A DNA stretch of 64,000 nucleotides from Pseudoalteromonas sp. T1lg48 (GCF_002964785.1 NZ_PQCC01000004.1:310001-374000), one strand, 5' to 3'; shown: positions 16,477 through 25,274, counted from the stretch's first letter. Numbers and translations: made by a program. Notes: generated from the sequence alone by a model not told the origin.

Positions 16477-16627
16477 AAAAATAAATTTTTACTCGCAAAC
16501 AAACAATCGAGCAACGGCGAGTTTGCTCTTCATAAAAGTGGTACAAGTGCGTATAGAAAAGAGTGCTTGGGAGAATTACGAGAGTAGCGCCTAAAAAGGT
16601 ACAGGAGGTGAGAAATTGCTGGCAGGG

Positions 16628-17089
16628 CTAAAATTCACCGCAGCGAGCCTGAAGAAGAGTAATTAAATCTTGCGGCGCCAGGGCCAGTTCAACGCCGCGC
16701 TTGCCGGCACTGACATAGATGGTATCCTGCGCCAAAGCGCTTTGATGCACATACACGGGGAGTCTTTTTTTCTGTGCAAACGGACTCACGCCACCGAGCA
16801 CATAGCCGGTTACCCGCTCCACATCGGCCCCCGCGGCCATGGCCGCTTTTTTACTGCCCGCCAGTTTGGCCAGGGATTTGGTATTCACCTGTTGATGCAC
16901 AGGGGTAATGGCGACCACGAACCCCTGCTCTGCGGTTTCCAGCACCAAGGTTTTAAATACCCGGGCAGCGTCCAGTGCCAATTTATCTATGACTTCCTGA
17001 CCATAATTCTCGACACCGCTATCATGCTCAAAACTGATAAGTTCAAATGCCACCTTGTGCTTGGTTAGAAAGGTTACTGCTGGCGTCAT
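16628..17089 (-). CDS. ybaK: Cys-tRNA(Pro)/Cys-tRNA(Cys) deacylase YbaK
   Basis: A 153-residue YbaK/EbsC-fold protein starting MTPAVTFLTKHKVAFEL, as the Escherichia coli protein does (MTPAVKLL...). The catalytic lysine is in ARVFKTLVL, and GGVSPFAQKKRLPV is the conserved loop of the substrate pocket. It hydrolyses mischarged Cys-tRNA(Pro) in trans. The ATG at 17089 has AAGGGA six bases upstream and is preferred to 17119. Confidence 0.92.
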   Translation of the reverse strand: MTPAVTFLTKHKVAFELISFEHDSGVENYGQEVIDKLALDAARVFKTLVLETAEQGFVVAITPVHQQVNTKSLAKLAGSKKAAMAAGADVERVTGYVLGGVSPFAQKKRLPVYVHQSALAQDTIYVSAGKRGVELALAPQDLITLLQARCGEF

Positions 17090-17235
17090 GACCATTCCCT
17101 TGTTGTGAGTATTTGACATTAGTCAGCATACTGTTAGCCCTAGGCGTTTGTCCATGCTCCAGCCGGGTTATTAAGCGATGCACTTCGCCTTAAGCTCATC
17201 GGCACGAAAGTAACCTAATGCGACACTTTAATGTA

Positions 17236-17280
17236 TTGATTTAAGCAAGTTGTACGGATATGATAATAACTATCATTTAC
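17236..17280 (+). promoter_or_regulatory. Fur-regulated promoter of the iron transport operon
   Basis: TTGATT (17236-17241) and TATGAT (17259-17264) are spaced by 17 bp. GATAATAACTATCATTTAC (17262-17280) matches 14 of 19 positions of the classical Fur box and overlaps the -10. Iron-loaded Fur would therefore block the promoter. The next ATG, at 17304, is 24 bp downstream. Confidence 0.82.
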
Positions 17281-17303
17281 AATTAGCCTTGGATCCCCTC
17301 GCT

Positions 17304-18115
17304 ATGAATTCATTGTTTAAATCAGTCCAAACCTTGGGCGTGAGCCTGTTATTCGCCTCTGCATTTAGCTTTCAGCCGGCCTTTGCCAACGGTCCTATCG
17401 GCGAACACGTGAATCACTTACAAGAAAACCTAAAAGATTACTCCGAAGAAGTACAATGGATGATTGGCAAGGTTGATACCATGGTCAGTGATTACGAGGC
17501 CAAGGGCAACAAGGCGGTAAACAGCGATGATCTGGTCGAATACTGGGAATCGGTTAAATTTCACAGCGCCATTGAAACTAACTATGTGCCGTTTATGCCT
17601 CTATCTGGCAAGGGCTTTACGGCATCAAGATGGCCATAGACAATAAAGCGCCAGCGGCCGAAGCACGCAAACAGCAAGAAGCGCTCAATGCGGCCTTATG
17701 GCAAGGCTTGGGGGCAGTTAAACTGGCGGCGCAATTCCAGCAAAAAGGCCTGCTCCAGAGCGTTAAGGCCACGGCCACAGAAACCATGACGCAAAGCGCC
17801 ACCATGGACGAGATCAAGCACAAGCTCGACCGCGTCGTTGCTAAGTATGCTGAACGCCTTGGCGATGAAGCCACGCAGATCGTTCATGACACCTACTTGC
17901 ACCTGTTTGAAGGCGTTGAAGGCACCTTAATTGAGCAAGATGCCAACCTGGTTGAAGAGCTAGAAAAAGACTTCAATGTAACTCTGCCAAAGGCGATCGC
18001 CGATAACAAGAGCGTCGATGACGTGCGTGCTGTGGTCGTTGCCATGCAGGGCAAACTAGATCGCGCTAAAAAGCTCATTGAAAAGGCCGAAAAAGCCCGC
18101 AAGGACGTGTTTTAA
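17304..18115 (+). pseudogene. Periplasmic helical protein of iron operon (FTR1 N-domain-like), split by a one-base frameshift
   Basis: The first part starts MNSLFKSVQTLG with a signal peptide ending QPAFA, and runs to NYVPF. There the frame becomes PLSGKGFTASRWP and stops at 17639. Moving to the next frame at the TTT run 17592-17594 gives NYVPF-YASIWQGLYGIKMAIDNKA and continues to 18115 without a stop. The corrected product has about 270 residues. The second half contains ALWQGLGAVKLAAQFQQKG and TYLHLFEGVEGTL, reminiscent of the extracytoplasmic helical domain found N-terminal to FTR1 iron permeases. One T appears to be missing. The gene leads the Fur-controlled operon. It may be a sequencing error or a real lesion. 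Confidence 0.8.
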
Positions 18116-19156
18116 GTGAAACGTAGAACCTTTATTCAAGGATTGGCTGCCTTTGGAGTGGCCAGTACCTTGCCGCTGTCTCTATCACAGGCATTTGCAG
18201 CAACCGCTGCCAACCCGGTGTCGGTGGACTCCCTGCCCGCCCTCGAAGGTAAGTTGACCTTGTATCTTGGTCGTGGCGAAGGCGGTCTGTATGAAAATGT
18301 CCTGCAAGCGATTCAAGATAAGAACCCGAATTTAGAACTGGGTATTCGCCGCAGCCCTACGGCTGCCCTGGCCAACACCATAGTCGCAGAAGCGAAAATG
18401 GGCGTGCGCCGCGCCGATTTATTTTGGGCGGTGGACTCCGGCGCCATTGGCTTGGTGACCGACGCTGGTCTGGCGCAGCCACTGCCTGCTGACTTATCGG
18501 CACAACTGCAACCTCAGTTTCGCTATGAGGGCTGGGCGCCGGTCACAGGTAGGGTACGCACTTTGCCTTACAACACCGAGCGTTTGACCAAGGAACAGAT
18601 CCCGCAAAGCATCATGGCCATTGCCGACAGCGACCTGAGTATAGGCTGGGCTCCGGCCTATGCCTCGTTCCAGTCTTTTGTCACCGCCATGCGTTTGCTC
18701 GAAGGCGATGATAAAACGGCCAACTGGCTGAAAAAAGTCAAAAAGAAAGCCAAGTCCTATGCCGGTGAACTGGGGGTGGTGATGGCCGTGGAGCGCGGTG
18801 AAGTAGACATCGGCTTTGCCAATCATTACTACAGCTTGCGCCTTAAAGCGGGCAAGCCCGATGCCAAATTAGATCTGGCCTTTACCCAAAATGATGCAGG
18901 CTGTTTGGTTAATGCCTCAGGCATTCTCGCGCTGAATAAAGACCCGCTGGCGACCAACTTTATGCGTTATCTATTAAGCGCCGAAGTACAGGGTTACCTA
19001 GCCCGAGAGGCCTATGAAATCCCGCTTATCGAGGGCATTCAACAGCCGGAGGGATTGCCGTCATTAGCCAGTATTTCGCCGCCTAAGATAGACTTAACGC
19101 AACTGGCGGACCTGCGCCCGACCTTGGATTTAATGCGTAATGCCGGTGTGCTCTGA
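18116..19156 (+). CDS. Ferric iron ABC transporter substrate-binding protein, Tat-exported
   Basis: A 346-residue periplasmic binding protein of the FbpA/FutA type. It starts MKRRTFIQGLAAFGVAS, with a twin-arginine motif RRTFIQ, so folded export through Tat is likely. Typical of the family are LTLYLGRGEGGLYENVLQAI at the start of the mature part, DLFWAVDSGAIGLV in lobe 1 and LPYNTERL. It would deliver Fe3+ to the permease encoded next. The GTG start at 18116 directly follows the stop of the previous gene. Confidence 0.9.
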   Translation: MKRRTFIQGLAAFGVASTLPLSLSQAFAATAANPVSVDSLPALEGKLTLYLGRGEGGLYENVLQAIQDKNPNLELGIRRSPTAALANTIVAEAKMGVRRADLFWAVDSGAIGLVTDAGLAQPLPADLSAQLQPQFRYEGWAPVTGRVRTLPYNTERLTKEQIPQSIMAIADSDLSIGWAPAYASFQSFVTAMRLLEGDDKTANWLKKVKKKAKSYAGELGVVMAVERGEVDIGFANHYYSLRLKAGKPDAKLDLAFTQNDAGCLVNASGILALNKDPLATNFMRYLLSAEVQGYLAREAYEIPLIEGIQQPEGLPSLASISPPKIDLTQLADLRPTLDLMRNAGVL

Positions 19157-20646
19157 TGCGTCTACCCGCTTCCTATCCCATGGCGCTGCTTGCAGCGCTT
19201 GTGGCCTTAACACCCTTGTATGTGCTGCTCACCTTAGCCAGTGATGCCAGCACGCTATTCGATAGCCATAACCTCACCATACTCGGCAACACCCTGTCGC
19301 TGATGGCGCTAACGGTAACGGGCTCGATTATTATTGGCGTGCCCCTGGCCTTTATTAGTGCCTATGTGCATTTACCGCTGAAGAGGCTGTGGTTAGTGGT
19401 GTTTGCCGCACCCCTGGCCATCCCCAGTTATATAGGTGCCTTTACCTTGTATGCGGCCTTTGGGCCGGGAGGTGAAATAAATACCCTGTTTGGCATTGAA
19501 ACGCCGCCCATGTATGGCCTCAGCGGCGCCGCGATTGTGATGACCCTGTATACCTTCCCCTTTGTCATGCTGACCACACGCTCATCACTGCTGAGCCTGG
19601 ACGCAAGCATGGTCAATGCGGCGAGAACTTTGGGCATGACCATGACCATGAGCGTGTTTAAGGTCATATTGCCCCGGGTGGTCAACGGCATAGCCGCCGG
19701 CGCCTTGTTGGTGGCCCTGTATACCTTGTCTGATTTCGGTACCCCGGCGATGATGCGCCTCGATACCTTCACCCGGGTGATCTATGTTGAGTACAATGCC
19801 TTTGGTTTAAGCCGCGCCGCCATGCTATCGCTCCAGTTAATGTGTATTGTCGGCTTTTTGCTGTTTTTAGAGTCGCAAATTAAAACCGCCACCGAGCGCC
19901 ATGGCCGCCCACTGATGCTCTTTCCTAAGCCGTGGCAACTCGGTGCCATGTTCGTTACCTTCGTGCCAGTGCTATTACTAGCGATTGGCCTGCCCCTGGG
20001 GGTTTTCTCGCTGTGGCTGGTCCGCGAAGGCCTGGCCGAGTTCGATTTCACCATCGCCTGGCATTCGGCCTATGCCTCGGGCATCGCTGCCCTGATGGCG
20101 GTGATTGTCGCTATTCCCGTGGCTCATGCGGCACTCAGTGGTAAAGCAGGCCGAGTTATGGAGCGTATCACCTATTTCGGCTTTGGCATTCCCGGCATCG
20201 TCATGGGCACCGCGCTGGTGTACGCTGGCCTGCAACTACCCATGCTCTATCAAACTCTGGCCCTGCTGGTTATCGCCTATGTGCTGCGGTTTTTACCCTT
20301 AGCCGTCGGCTCGGTACGCACCAGCACCGAGCATATGGATGCCAGCTTAGTAAAATCGGCACGCGTTCTTGGGGCCAGCCCAAGAGAAGCCTTTACCCGC
20401 ATTACCTTGCCACTGACCGCCCGCGGCATAGTCGCCGGCGCAGCCCTGGTGTTTTTAGAATCAATGCGTGAGTTAGAAGCGACCTTGTTGCTTGGACCGA
20501 CTGGATTCGAGACGCTCTCCACCTACCTGTGGCGCGTTTACGAAGCGGGCTACTTTGGCCGCGCCGCCATCCCCGGGCTCTTGCTTGTGGTGATCTCCGC
20601 CTGTGGTTTAGCTATTATGCTTTCCGGCGAAAAGCGCAGTAATTAA
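19156..20646 (+). CDS. Ferric iron ABC transporter permease (FbpB-like, fused two-domain)
   Basis: A 496-residue protein with about twelve membrane helices in two homologous halves. Each half has a cytoplasmic EAA-type loop that contacts the ATPase: ARTLGMTMTMSVFKVILPRV in the first, ARVLGASPREAFTRITLPL in the second. Fused permeases like this are typical of Fe3+ transporters (FbpB, SfuB, HitB). The ATG overlaps the stop of the binding-protein gene by one base. Confidence 0.92.
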   Translation: MRLPASYPMALLAALVALTPLYVLLTLASDASTLFDSHNLTILGNTLSLMALTVTGSIIIGVPLAFISAYVHLPLKRLWLVVFAAPLAIPSYIGAFTLYAAFGPGGEINTLFGIETPPMYGLSGAAIVMTLYTFPFVMLTTRSSLLSLDASMVNAARTLGMTMTMSVFKVILPRVVNGIAAGALLVALYTLSDFGTPAMMRLDTFTRVIYVEYNAFGLSRAAMLSLQLMCIVGFLLFLESQIKTATERHGRPLMLFPKPWQLGAMFVTFVPVLLLAIGLPLGVFSLWLVREGLAEFDFTIAWHSAYASGIAALMAVIVAIPVAHAALSGKAGRVMERITYFGFGIPGIVMGTALVYAGLQLPMLYQTLALLVIAYVLRFLPLAVGSVRTSTEHMDASLVKSARVLGASPREAFTRITLPLTARGIVAGAALVFLESMRELEATLLLGPTGFETLSTYLWRVYEAGYFGRAAIPGLLLVVISACGLAIMLSGEKRSN

Positions 20647-20659
20647 GGATCAAAAATAC

Positions 20660-21676
20660 ATGTTATCTGTTAGTAAGTTGGCTATCGATTATGGCAGTAA
20701 TCGGGTCGTAAGCGACTTAGATCTCTCCCTGGATAAAAGTGAGATCCTGATGCTGGTTGGTCCTACCGGCTGCGGAAAAAGCACCATTTTACAGGCCTTG
20801 GCCGGGCTTATTCCGATCAGCGCCGGAGAAATCAATCTTGGCACCTGGCGGGCAACGCCAAAATTGCACGTACCACCTGAGAAACGTCGCGTCGGCATGG
20901 TGTTTCAGGACTTTGCCCTGTTCCCCCACCTAACCGTGCAGCAAAATATCTGCTTTCGCTTAAAGGACACCTCCTTGGCCGAGCACTGGATTGAGCTGCT
21001 TGGCCTAGGCGCCTTTCGTGATAAAAAGCCCGCCACCTTGTCTGGCGGACAAAAGCAACGGGTGGCTCTGGCCCGGACCCTGGCCCACCAGCCCGACTTT
21101 GTGCTGCTCGATGAACCGCTATCAAACCTGGATGCGGCGCTTAAGGACACCTTACGTTGGGATATTCGCAACGCCCTAAAAGCAGCAGGTGTCCCGGCGA
21201 TTTGGGTGACCCACGATCAGGAAGAGGCCCTGTCGGTAGGCGATCGAGTCGGGGTGCTTAAGGAAGGCCGCATTCAGCAAATCGATACCCCAGAGCTCTG
21301 TTTTAGCTTGCCCAGCAATCGCTTTGTGGCGCGCTTTTTAGGCGAAGCCAGCTTTATTGCCGGTGACTATCAACATGGCCAAGCCAGCACCGCCATCGGA
21401 ATAGCGCCGGCGCAAGGCATAGATTGTGAGGCGGGCGCCGTGGATGTGCTGCTGCGCCCCGATGACGTACTCTTGGCACAAAATAGCGTGAACAGTAACG
21501 GTACCGTGACCTGGGTACGCTTTGAAGGCGGCAGCCGCCTGTGTGCGGTTGAGCTGACCTGCAATACCCTAGTCACCAGCCGAGTCAGCCACGAGGTGAT
21601 GGTACGTCCCGGCGATAAGGTGCATATCTCGCTCAGTACCTCTCACCCGCTGGCGGTGTATCGGCAACATCAATAA
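20660..21676 (+). CDS. Ferric iron ABC transporter ATP-binding protein (FbpC-like)
   Basis: A 338-residue ABC ATPase. Walker A is GPTGCGKST, the signature is LSGGQKQRVAL, Walker B is FVLLDEPLSNLD and the switch histidine is in WVTHDQEEA. The last ~110 residues form a C-terminal TOBE-like regulatory domain with VDVLLRPDDVLL, as in FbpC. It closes the Fur-regulated operon, 13 bp after the permease gene. Confidence 0.93.
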   Translation: MLSVSKLAIDYGSNRVVSDLDLSLDKSEILMLVGPTGCGKSTILQALAGLIPISAGEINLGTWRATPKLHVPPEKRRVGMVFQDFALFPHLTVQQNICFRLKDTSLAEHWIELLGLGAFRDKKPATLSGGQKQRVALARTLAHQPDFVLLDEPLSNLDAALKDTLRWDIRNALKAAGVPAIWVTHDQEEALSVGDRVGVLKEGRIQQIDTPELCFSLPSNRFVARFLGEASFIAGDYQHGQASTAIGIAPAQGIDCEAGAVDVLLRPDDVLLAQNSVNSNGTVTWVRFEGGSRLCAVELTCNTLVTSRVSHEVMVRPGDKVHISLSTSHPLAVYRQHQ

Positions 21677-21690
21677 TTAAAGCCTCACTA

Positions 21691-21712
21691 GGAGCCCGCG
21701 GTGCTGGGCTCC
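21691..21712 (+). terminator. Stem-loop ending the iron transport operon
   Basis: GGAGCCC/GGGCTCC form a perfect 7-bp stem (21691-21697 with 21706-21712) with an 8-base loop, 14 bp after the ATPase stop. The following T-tract is short (CGTTT), so termination strength is uncertain. Confidence 0.55.
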
Positions 21713-21811
21713 CGTTTCCCACTCTAACCTCACCAATTCTTTCCCGTCTAAATTGAGGTAACTCCTTGCCCTTACTAAATAAAACCTAGTTTTTAGAGTT
21801 CAAAAGGTGCT

Positions 21812-21828
21812 AAGGTAAGCATTACCTT
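21812..21828. repeat. Inverted repeat before the 21867 gene
   Basis: AAGGTAAGCATTACCTT has perfect 7-bp arms around GCA, about 40 bp before the ATG at 21867, and is followed by TTCTC. It could be an operator or a small attenuator. I cannot assign a regulator. Confidence 0.35.
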
Positions 21829-21866
21829 TTCTCGCTCTCCAGCCTTAGCCACCCAAGGAAGACGGC

Positions 21867-22841
21867 ATGATAGTCCCCAAGTATTGGTCAGAATCGCAAG
21901 CAAAAACCCGCGCCAACGACCGACAATACACCATCAAACGCTTTGGTTGGTCGGATATAAGTGAAGAAGATGCGAAACGCCACGCGGACGAGCGCCTTGA
22001 TGACGCACTCAAGACCCTGAGTGAGCAAGGTGACGTAAGACGGGTTGATCATAAAATTTCCTATAACGGTGCCGAAGGGATCCCTATCCGCGAAGAGGTG
22101 GTGGCTAACCATCAAGACGTGGTTATTTCCAGAAACTCCTATGGCGCCCTGTGCCTAAACACCCCGGATGTGATGTTCGCAGACATAGATCTCGATAGTT
22201 CACCCTCGACGAGACTCGTTACCTGGGCATTTCTTGGCCTGGCACTGATTGGCGCCGCGGCCGCCTTGGTCGCCGGCTCCTGGTGGGTGTTATTTGCCGC
22301 CTTGCTGGTGTCGCTGCTATTCGCCTCCACCTTGGCTGGCTTTATCAACAACCGGCTTATTAACCGCAGGGGGGGCTTGGAACAAGAGGCCATCACGCGC
22401 TTTAAACAGGTCTCTGCCGATAACCCCGCTCTGCATCTGCGTATTTACCAGACCTCGATGGGCTTTCGGATACTTTTTATGGAGCAAACCTATGAGCCCA
22501 CCAGTGAGAGCAGCGCAGCACTGTTAAAAAGTCTTGGCTCGGACAGGGTCTATATGCAAATGTGTCGCAATCAGCGCTGTTTTAGGGCCAGGGTCAGCCC
22601 CAAACCCTGGCGCGTGGGCATCGAAAGGCTTCGTCCACGCCCGGGAGTCTGGCCTATTAAGGCGGAGCGCCTCAAAGAGCGGCAGGATTGGATACGCGCC
22701 TATGAACGCAAGGCCAATGACTATGCCTCGTGCAAATTTATGATGAAACTCGGCTCCGATATTACCGACCCAAAGGCAATCCATGTGATGAGACTGCACG
22801 ACGACTTGTGTAAGGCTAATCGCGAATATAGCCTTGCCTAA
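21867..22841 (+). CDS. Uncharacterised membrane protein
   Basis: A 324-residue protein that I do not recognise. Residues 1-110 are hydrophilic and charged, with KRFGWSDISEEDAKRHADERLDD suggesting a helical soluble domain. Two adjacent membrane helices (about residues 116-160, TWAFLGLALIGAAAALVAG and WWVLFAALLVSLLFASTLAG) follow. The remaining ~165 residues are soluble, with MCRNQRCFRARVSPKPWR and many Arg and Trp residues. It starts a run of small unknown genes downstream of the iron operon. The ATG has AAGGAAG upstream. Confidence 0.7.
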   Translation: MIVPKYWSESQAKTRANDRQYTIKRFGWSDISEEDAKRHADERLDDALKTLSEQGDVRRVDHKISYNGAEGIPIREEVVANHQDVVISRNSYGALCLNTPDVMFADIDLDSSPSTRLVTWAFLGLALIGAAAALVAGSWWVLFAALLVSLLFASTLAGFINNRLINRRGGLEQEAITRFKQVSADNPALHLRIYQTSMGFRILFMEQTYEPTSESSAALLKSLGSDRVYMQMCRNQRCFRARVSPKPWRVGIERLRPRPGVWPIKAERLKERQDWIRAYERKANDYASCKFMMKLGSDITDPKAIHVMRLHDDLCKANREYSLA

Positions 22842-22854
22842 CGGCCCAAAGAAG

Positions 22855-23220
22855 ATGAAAAAATCCAATAAAATAATCATCTTGGCGCTATTTTCTTACC
22901 TCATAGCGGCACTGATCGATAGCTACTTTTTCTATGCCCAAGGCAAGGAAAGCATTACCTTTTTACCTCATACCCTGTTTATTTCCTTTTGCTGTTTTGC
23001 CTGGTGTAGGTACCACGGCGCAGAGAACTCAATAACCCATCTTGGTTATTTTCCCTTGTTTTGCGCCCTAATCGGTTTTATCGGCATTCCCGCCTACGGC
23101 TACAGCAAATTCGGCTTTAAACGAGGCAGCAAGATATTAGCCGGTTTTCTAGCTTACCTTGTCATTATTGTTATGCTAACGGGCGCTATCGATTTAAGCG
23201 TAGGCGCACTCTATTCCTAA
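22855..23220 (+). CDS. Small uncharacterised membrane protein
   Basis: A 121-residue protein with four predicted membrane helices: IIILALFSYLIAALIDSYFF, LFISFCCFAWC, YFPLFCALIGFIGIPAYG and ILAGFLAYLVIIVMLTGAI. The ATG at 22855, 13 bp after the preceding stop and with AAGAAG next to it, is preferred to a TTG at 22834. It probably forms an operon with the 21867 gene. No family recognised. Confidence 0.62.
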   Translation: MKKSNKIIILALFSYLIAALIDSYFFYAQGKESITFLPHTLFISFCCFAWCRYHGAENSITHLGYFPLFCALIGFIGIPAYGYSKFGFKRGSKILAGFLAYLVIIVMLTGAIDLSVGALYS

Positions 23221-23322
23221 AGTGCACTCTTAGTTCTATCTCAAATAATTTTCAGTCTTTATATTTGCCCGTAAAATGCCCCGCTCTTGACTGACAATAG
23301 ATGTTACCTAGGAAGGGATCTT

Positions 23323-23757
23323 ATGTTTTCATGGATTTTTAAGAAAAAAACCAAAATGGCAAAAGCGCTAAACCACACTATTTTAGGCATGCTAAAATAC
23401 GATAACGAGAGTAATAAATGGGTGGGCAACTATAATAACAAAGCCATCACCCTCGAGCATGAACAGGGCGCCTTAGAGCCAAACCCGCAGCTAATTTCTT
23501 ACGCTGTACAAATAGTCAGGGACTCGGCCTGGGTAGAAACTAATTTAGAAAAACAAAAATCCACATTTGCCCAGCAGCAGGGCTCGCTCTCACCGATGCA
23601 AATAAAGGATCTTGCCTCCCTCTATATTCAAAGCATGCACTTTTATCTGATAAAGGACAAAGGCTATACCTATTTTATGTTGGGCCCGGATGATTGCGAA
23701 GACGTCTGGCAATTAGAGTTGCTCGACGATAAAACCTTTGAACTTGCGGTTAACTAG
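23323..23757 (+). CDS. Uncharacterised small soluble protein (DUF2262/DUF6985-like pattern)
   Basis: A 144-residue protein with no signal peptide. NHTILGMLKYDNESNKWVGNYNNKAITLEHEQG (spanning residues 17-49) recalls the beta-rich LG-L-YD-W-G pattern of DUF2262/DUF6985-type proteins, many of which are immunity-like or orphan. The match is from memory. The ATG at 23323 has AGGAAGGG close upstream, so the frame from 23287 is shortened. No toxin gene is adjacent. Confidence 0.6.
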   Translation: MFSWIFKKKTKMAKALNHTILGMLKYDNESNKWVGNYNNKAITLEHEQGALEPNPQLISYAVQIVRDSAWVETNLEKQKSTFAQQQGSLSPMQIKDLASLYIQSMHFYLIKDKGYTYFMLGPDDCEDVWQLELLDDKTFELAVN

Positions 23758-23795
23758 CTGTACCAAATACAACCTAAGCATTAAGCCTAGGTTGT

Positions 23796-23975
23796 TCAAT
23801 CCGAGCCTTTTATCCGTTTAAGACGTCGCAATGCCGGCTCATCACCTAACTCTGCCGCTTTTTTAAAGTGATACAACGACTTGCTATTTTCTTTGTTGTG
23901 ATAATAAGTACCGGATATTTCCCGGTGAGCTCGGGCGTTTAGCAACTCTAACCTCAATAAATAATAAGTGCTTAG
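23796..23975 (-). pseudogene. Remnant of a Sel1-like/TPR repeat gene (C-terminal end)
   Basis: On the minus strand, 60 codons are open from 23975 to a TGA at 23796. They encode ...GTYYHNKENSKSLYHFKK and then AAELGDEPALRRLKRIKGS, which is the last Sel1-type repeat and tail of such a protein. No ATG is available and a stop lies directly upstream at 23978-23976, so the gene is truncated. The surrounding 587-bp gap (23758-24344) is A+T-rich and otherwise has no supported gene. Confidence 0.5.
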
Positions 23976-24155
23976 TTAAAACATCAGCCCTGCTTATTGT
24001 GACGCTCTTGAGCACCCTATCTACCAACTCTTAAGCCTTTAAATTAAAAAGCTTGTCCCCGTTTAGACCAAGAAACTCCGCAATTAAAATGATTAAAATT
24101 CACACATATTCAGTTGCTTAGTAATGAAGTTGTAGGTCTAAAGAGCGCCGTATGA

Positions 24156-24317
24156 ATTACGCACTATACTGATCTCTCTAACAGGTTTGGTTTCAAAGTA
24201 TCGGTACCACTAGAAAAATTGCAGCGTTTAGTAGCCTACTACGTCAACGCGGAAGGAAACGCGGCAATCAAGGGAATTTGCGACCAGGCAAACGCTCATC
24301 AAGGGTGTGCAAACTGA
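24156..24317 (+). other. Possible coding remnant in gap before the 24345 gene
   Basis: This frame (53 codons to a TGA at 24315) reads like protein: FGFKVSVPLEKLQRLVAYY, then VNAEGNAAIKGICDQANAHQG. It has no ATG or GTG start; the frame immediately follows a TGA at 24153. It may be the end of a lost gene or a short peptide with an unusual start. No homologue recognised. Confidence 0.25.
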
Positions 24318-24325
24318 TGCACACC
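24304..24325 (+). promoter_or_regulatory. Strong stem-loop in the leader of the 24345 gene
   Basis: GGTGTGCA/TGCACACC form a perfect 8-bp stem (24304-24311 with 24318-24325) with a 6-base loop, ending about 10 bases before the GAGGAA ribosome-binding site. It has no T-tract. It could be an operator or an RNA structure that modulates translation. Confidence 0.4.
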
Positions 24326-24344
24326 GGGTTGAACAGAGGAAACT

Positions 24345-24761
24345 ATGAAGGTGCCTCTTTGTTTGGGATTATTTTTGACTTACCTTGTATATCAAGCAGG
24401 GCAAACCCCGTTTTATGTTGGCGCTTGGCAATTCGATGAAGCGAAAACCCTAGCGAGCCTGCTCACGCAACAAGAGATCCCAGCTCAGGAAAGACTTATG
24501 CTGAAGGACAATATCAAGCCCGGTATTGTTCATGTCCTACGCCAGGACGCTTTTACCACCTATCCTGCGGATCGCATGCCGGAGCAACTTACATTTAAGC
24601 CCTATAAGTTGGAAGTTCTTGGCGAAACTACGATTAGAACCACCTATTTCAATCGCGCCCAAAGAGCGGATATCACCCAGATTCTGACTTTTGAGGACAA
24701 CTGCTACTATGTGCGCTCAAGAAAGTGGCAATTTAAAAAGTATTTTTGCCGGGTGGAGTAA
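24345..24761 (+). CDS. Uncharacterised exported protein
   Basis: A 138-residue protein with an N-terminal hydrophobic signal (MKVPLCLGLFLTYLVYQAG) and a mature part of about 118 residues. WQFDEAKTLASLLTQQEIP, then TFKPYKLEVL and ILTFEDNCYYVRSRKW suggest a small beta-rich fold; two cysteines near the end (NCYYV and YFCRVE) could pair. The ATG has GAGGAA six bases upstream. No family recognised. Confidence 0.65.
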   Translation: MKVPLCLGLFLTYLVYQAGQTPFYVGAWQFDEAKTLASLLTQQEIPAQERLMLKDNIKPGIVHVLRQDAFTTYPADRMPEQLTFKPYKLEVLGETTIRTTYFNRAQRADITQILTFEDNCYYVRSRKWQFKKYFCRVE

Positions 24762-24986
24762 AGATAAGAATGCGTCAAACAAGCGGTGCCAAGTGAGACC
24801 AAAGCTCCCGCTCGGTATGCAAATGCTACTCATATAACTCATTTAGCTTAACTATAGCGACGCCGTCTAAAAACACGGTTTAAAACCGATAGCCTTCACT
24901 TGTTGCATCATAGGTATGCTGCTAACTTATTGCTGTACTGAAAGAAAGTAATCTATATCACGTCAACAAGTTGGGCAGGCTTAAGT

Positions 24987-25274
24987 TTGAATAACGAACA
25001 ACGTAACGAAATAATAAAAGCAAGCTGGGAGATGCATAGCCTTGTAGAAAGGGGCTACTTATCCCATACGGCAGCCCAAGGGGAGCATGAATGGCTTGAA
25101 AAACAGCGTATATTGCTTGCTGACATGGCAATTCACCTGTTGCAAACGTCACTCAACCCCGGCGAAATAGAACTAGAAAAGCTTAAAAATAACCTTCATG
25201 CAATATTAACGATTTCCGATCAATTTTTACCATATGCCGGATTGAAAGGGGTTACCGAGAATATCTATAAATAA
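24987..25274 (+). CDS. Uncharacterised small helical protein
   Basis: A 95-residue soluble, mostly helical protein. It starts at a TTG (24987) with GGCAGG about eight bases upstream. The sequence NEQRNEIIKASWEMHSLVER is followed by two further amphipathic helices and ends GLKGVTENIYK. An ATG at 25032 is the alternative start but would have GGGAG directly against it. The 225 bp before it contain no gene I can support. Function unknown. Confidence 0.5.
   Translation: MNNEQRNEIIKASWEMHSLVERGYLSHTAAQGEHEWLEKQRILLADMAIHLLQTSLNPGEIELEKLKNNLHAILTISDQFLPYAGLKGVTENIYK

Noticed and set aside
16603-16661. AGGAGGTG followed by TTG on the plus strand near 16605
   Set aside because: It would give only about 16 residues, antisense to the end of ybaK, with no protein-like features.
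17250-17304. Start of the iron-operon lead gene at 17250
   Set aside because: That start would place the Fur box and the -10 inside the coding region. The ATG at 17304 begins a proper signal peptide.
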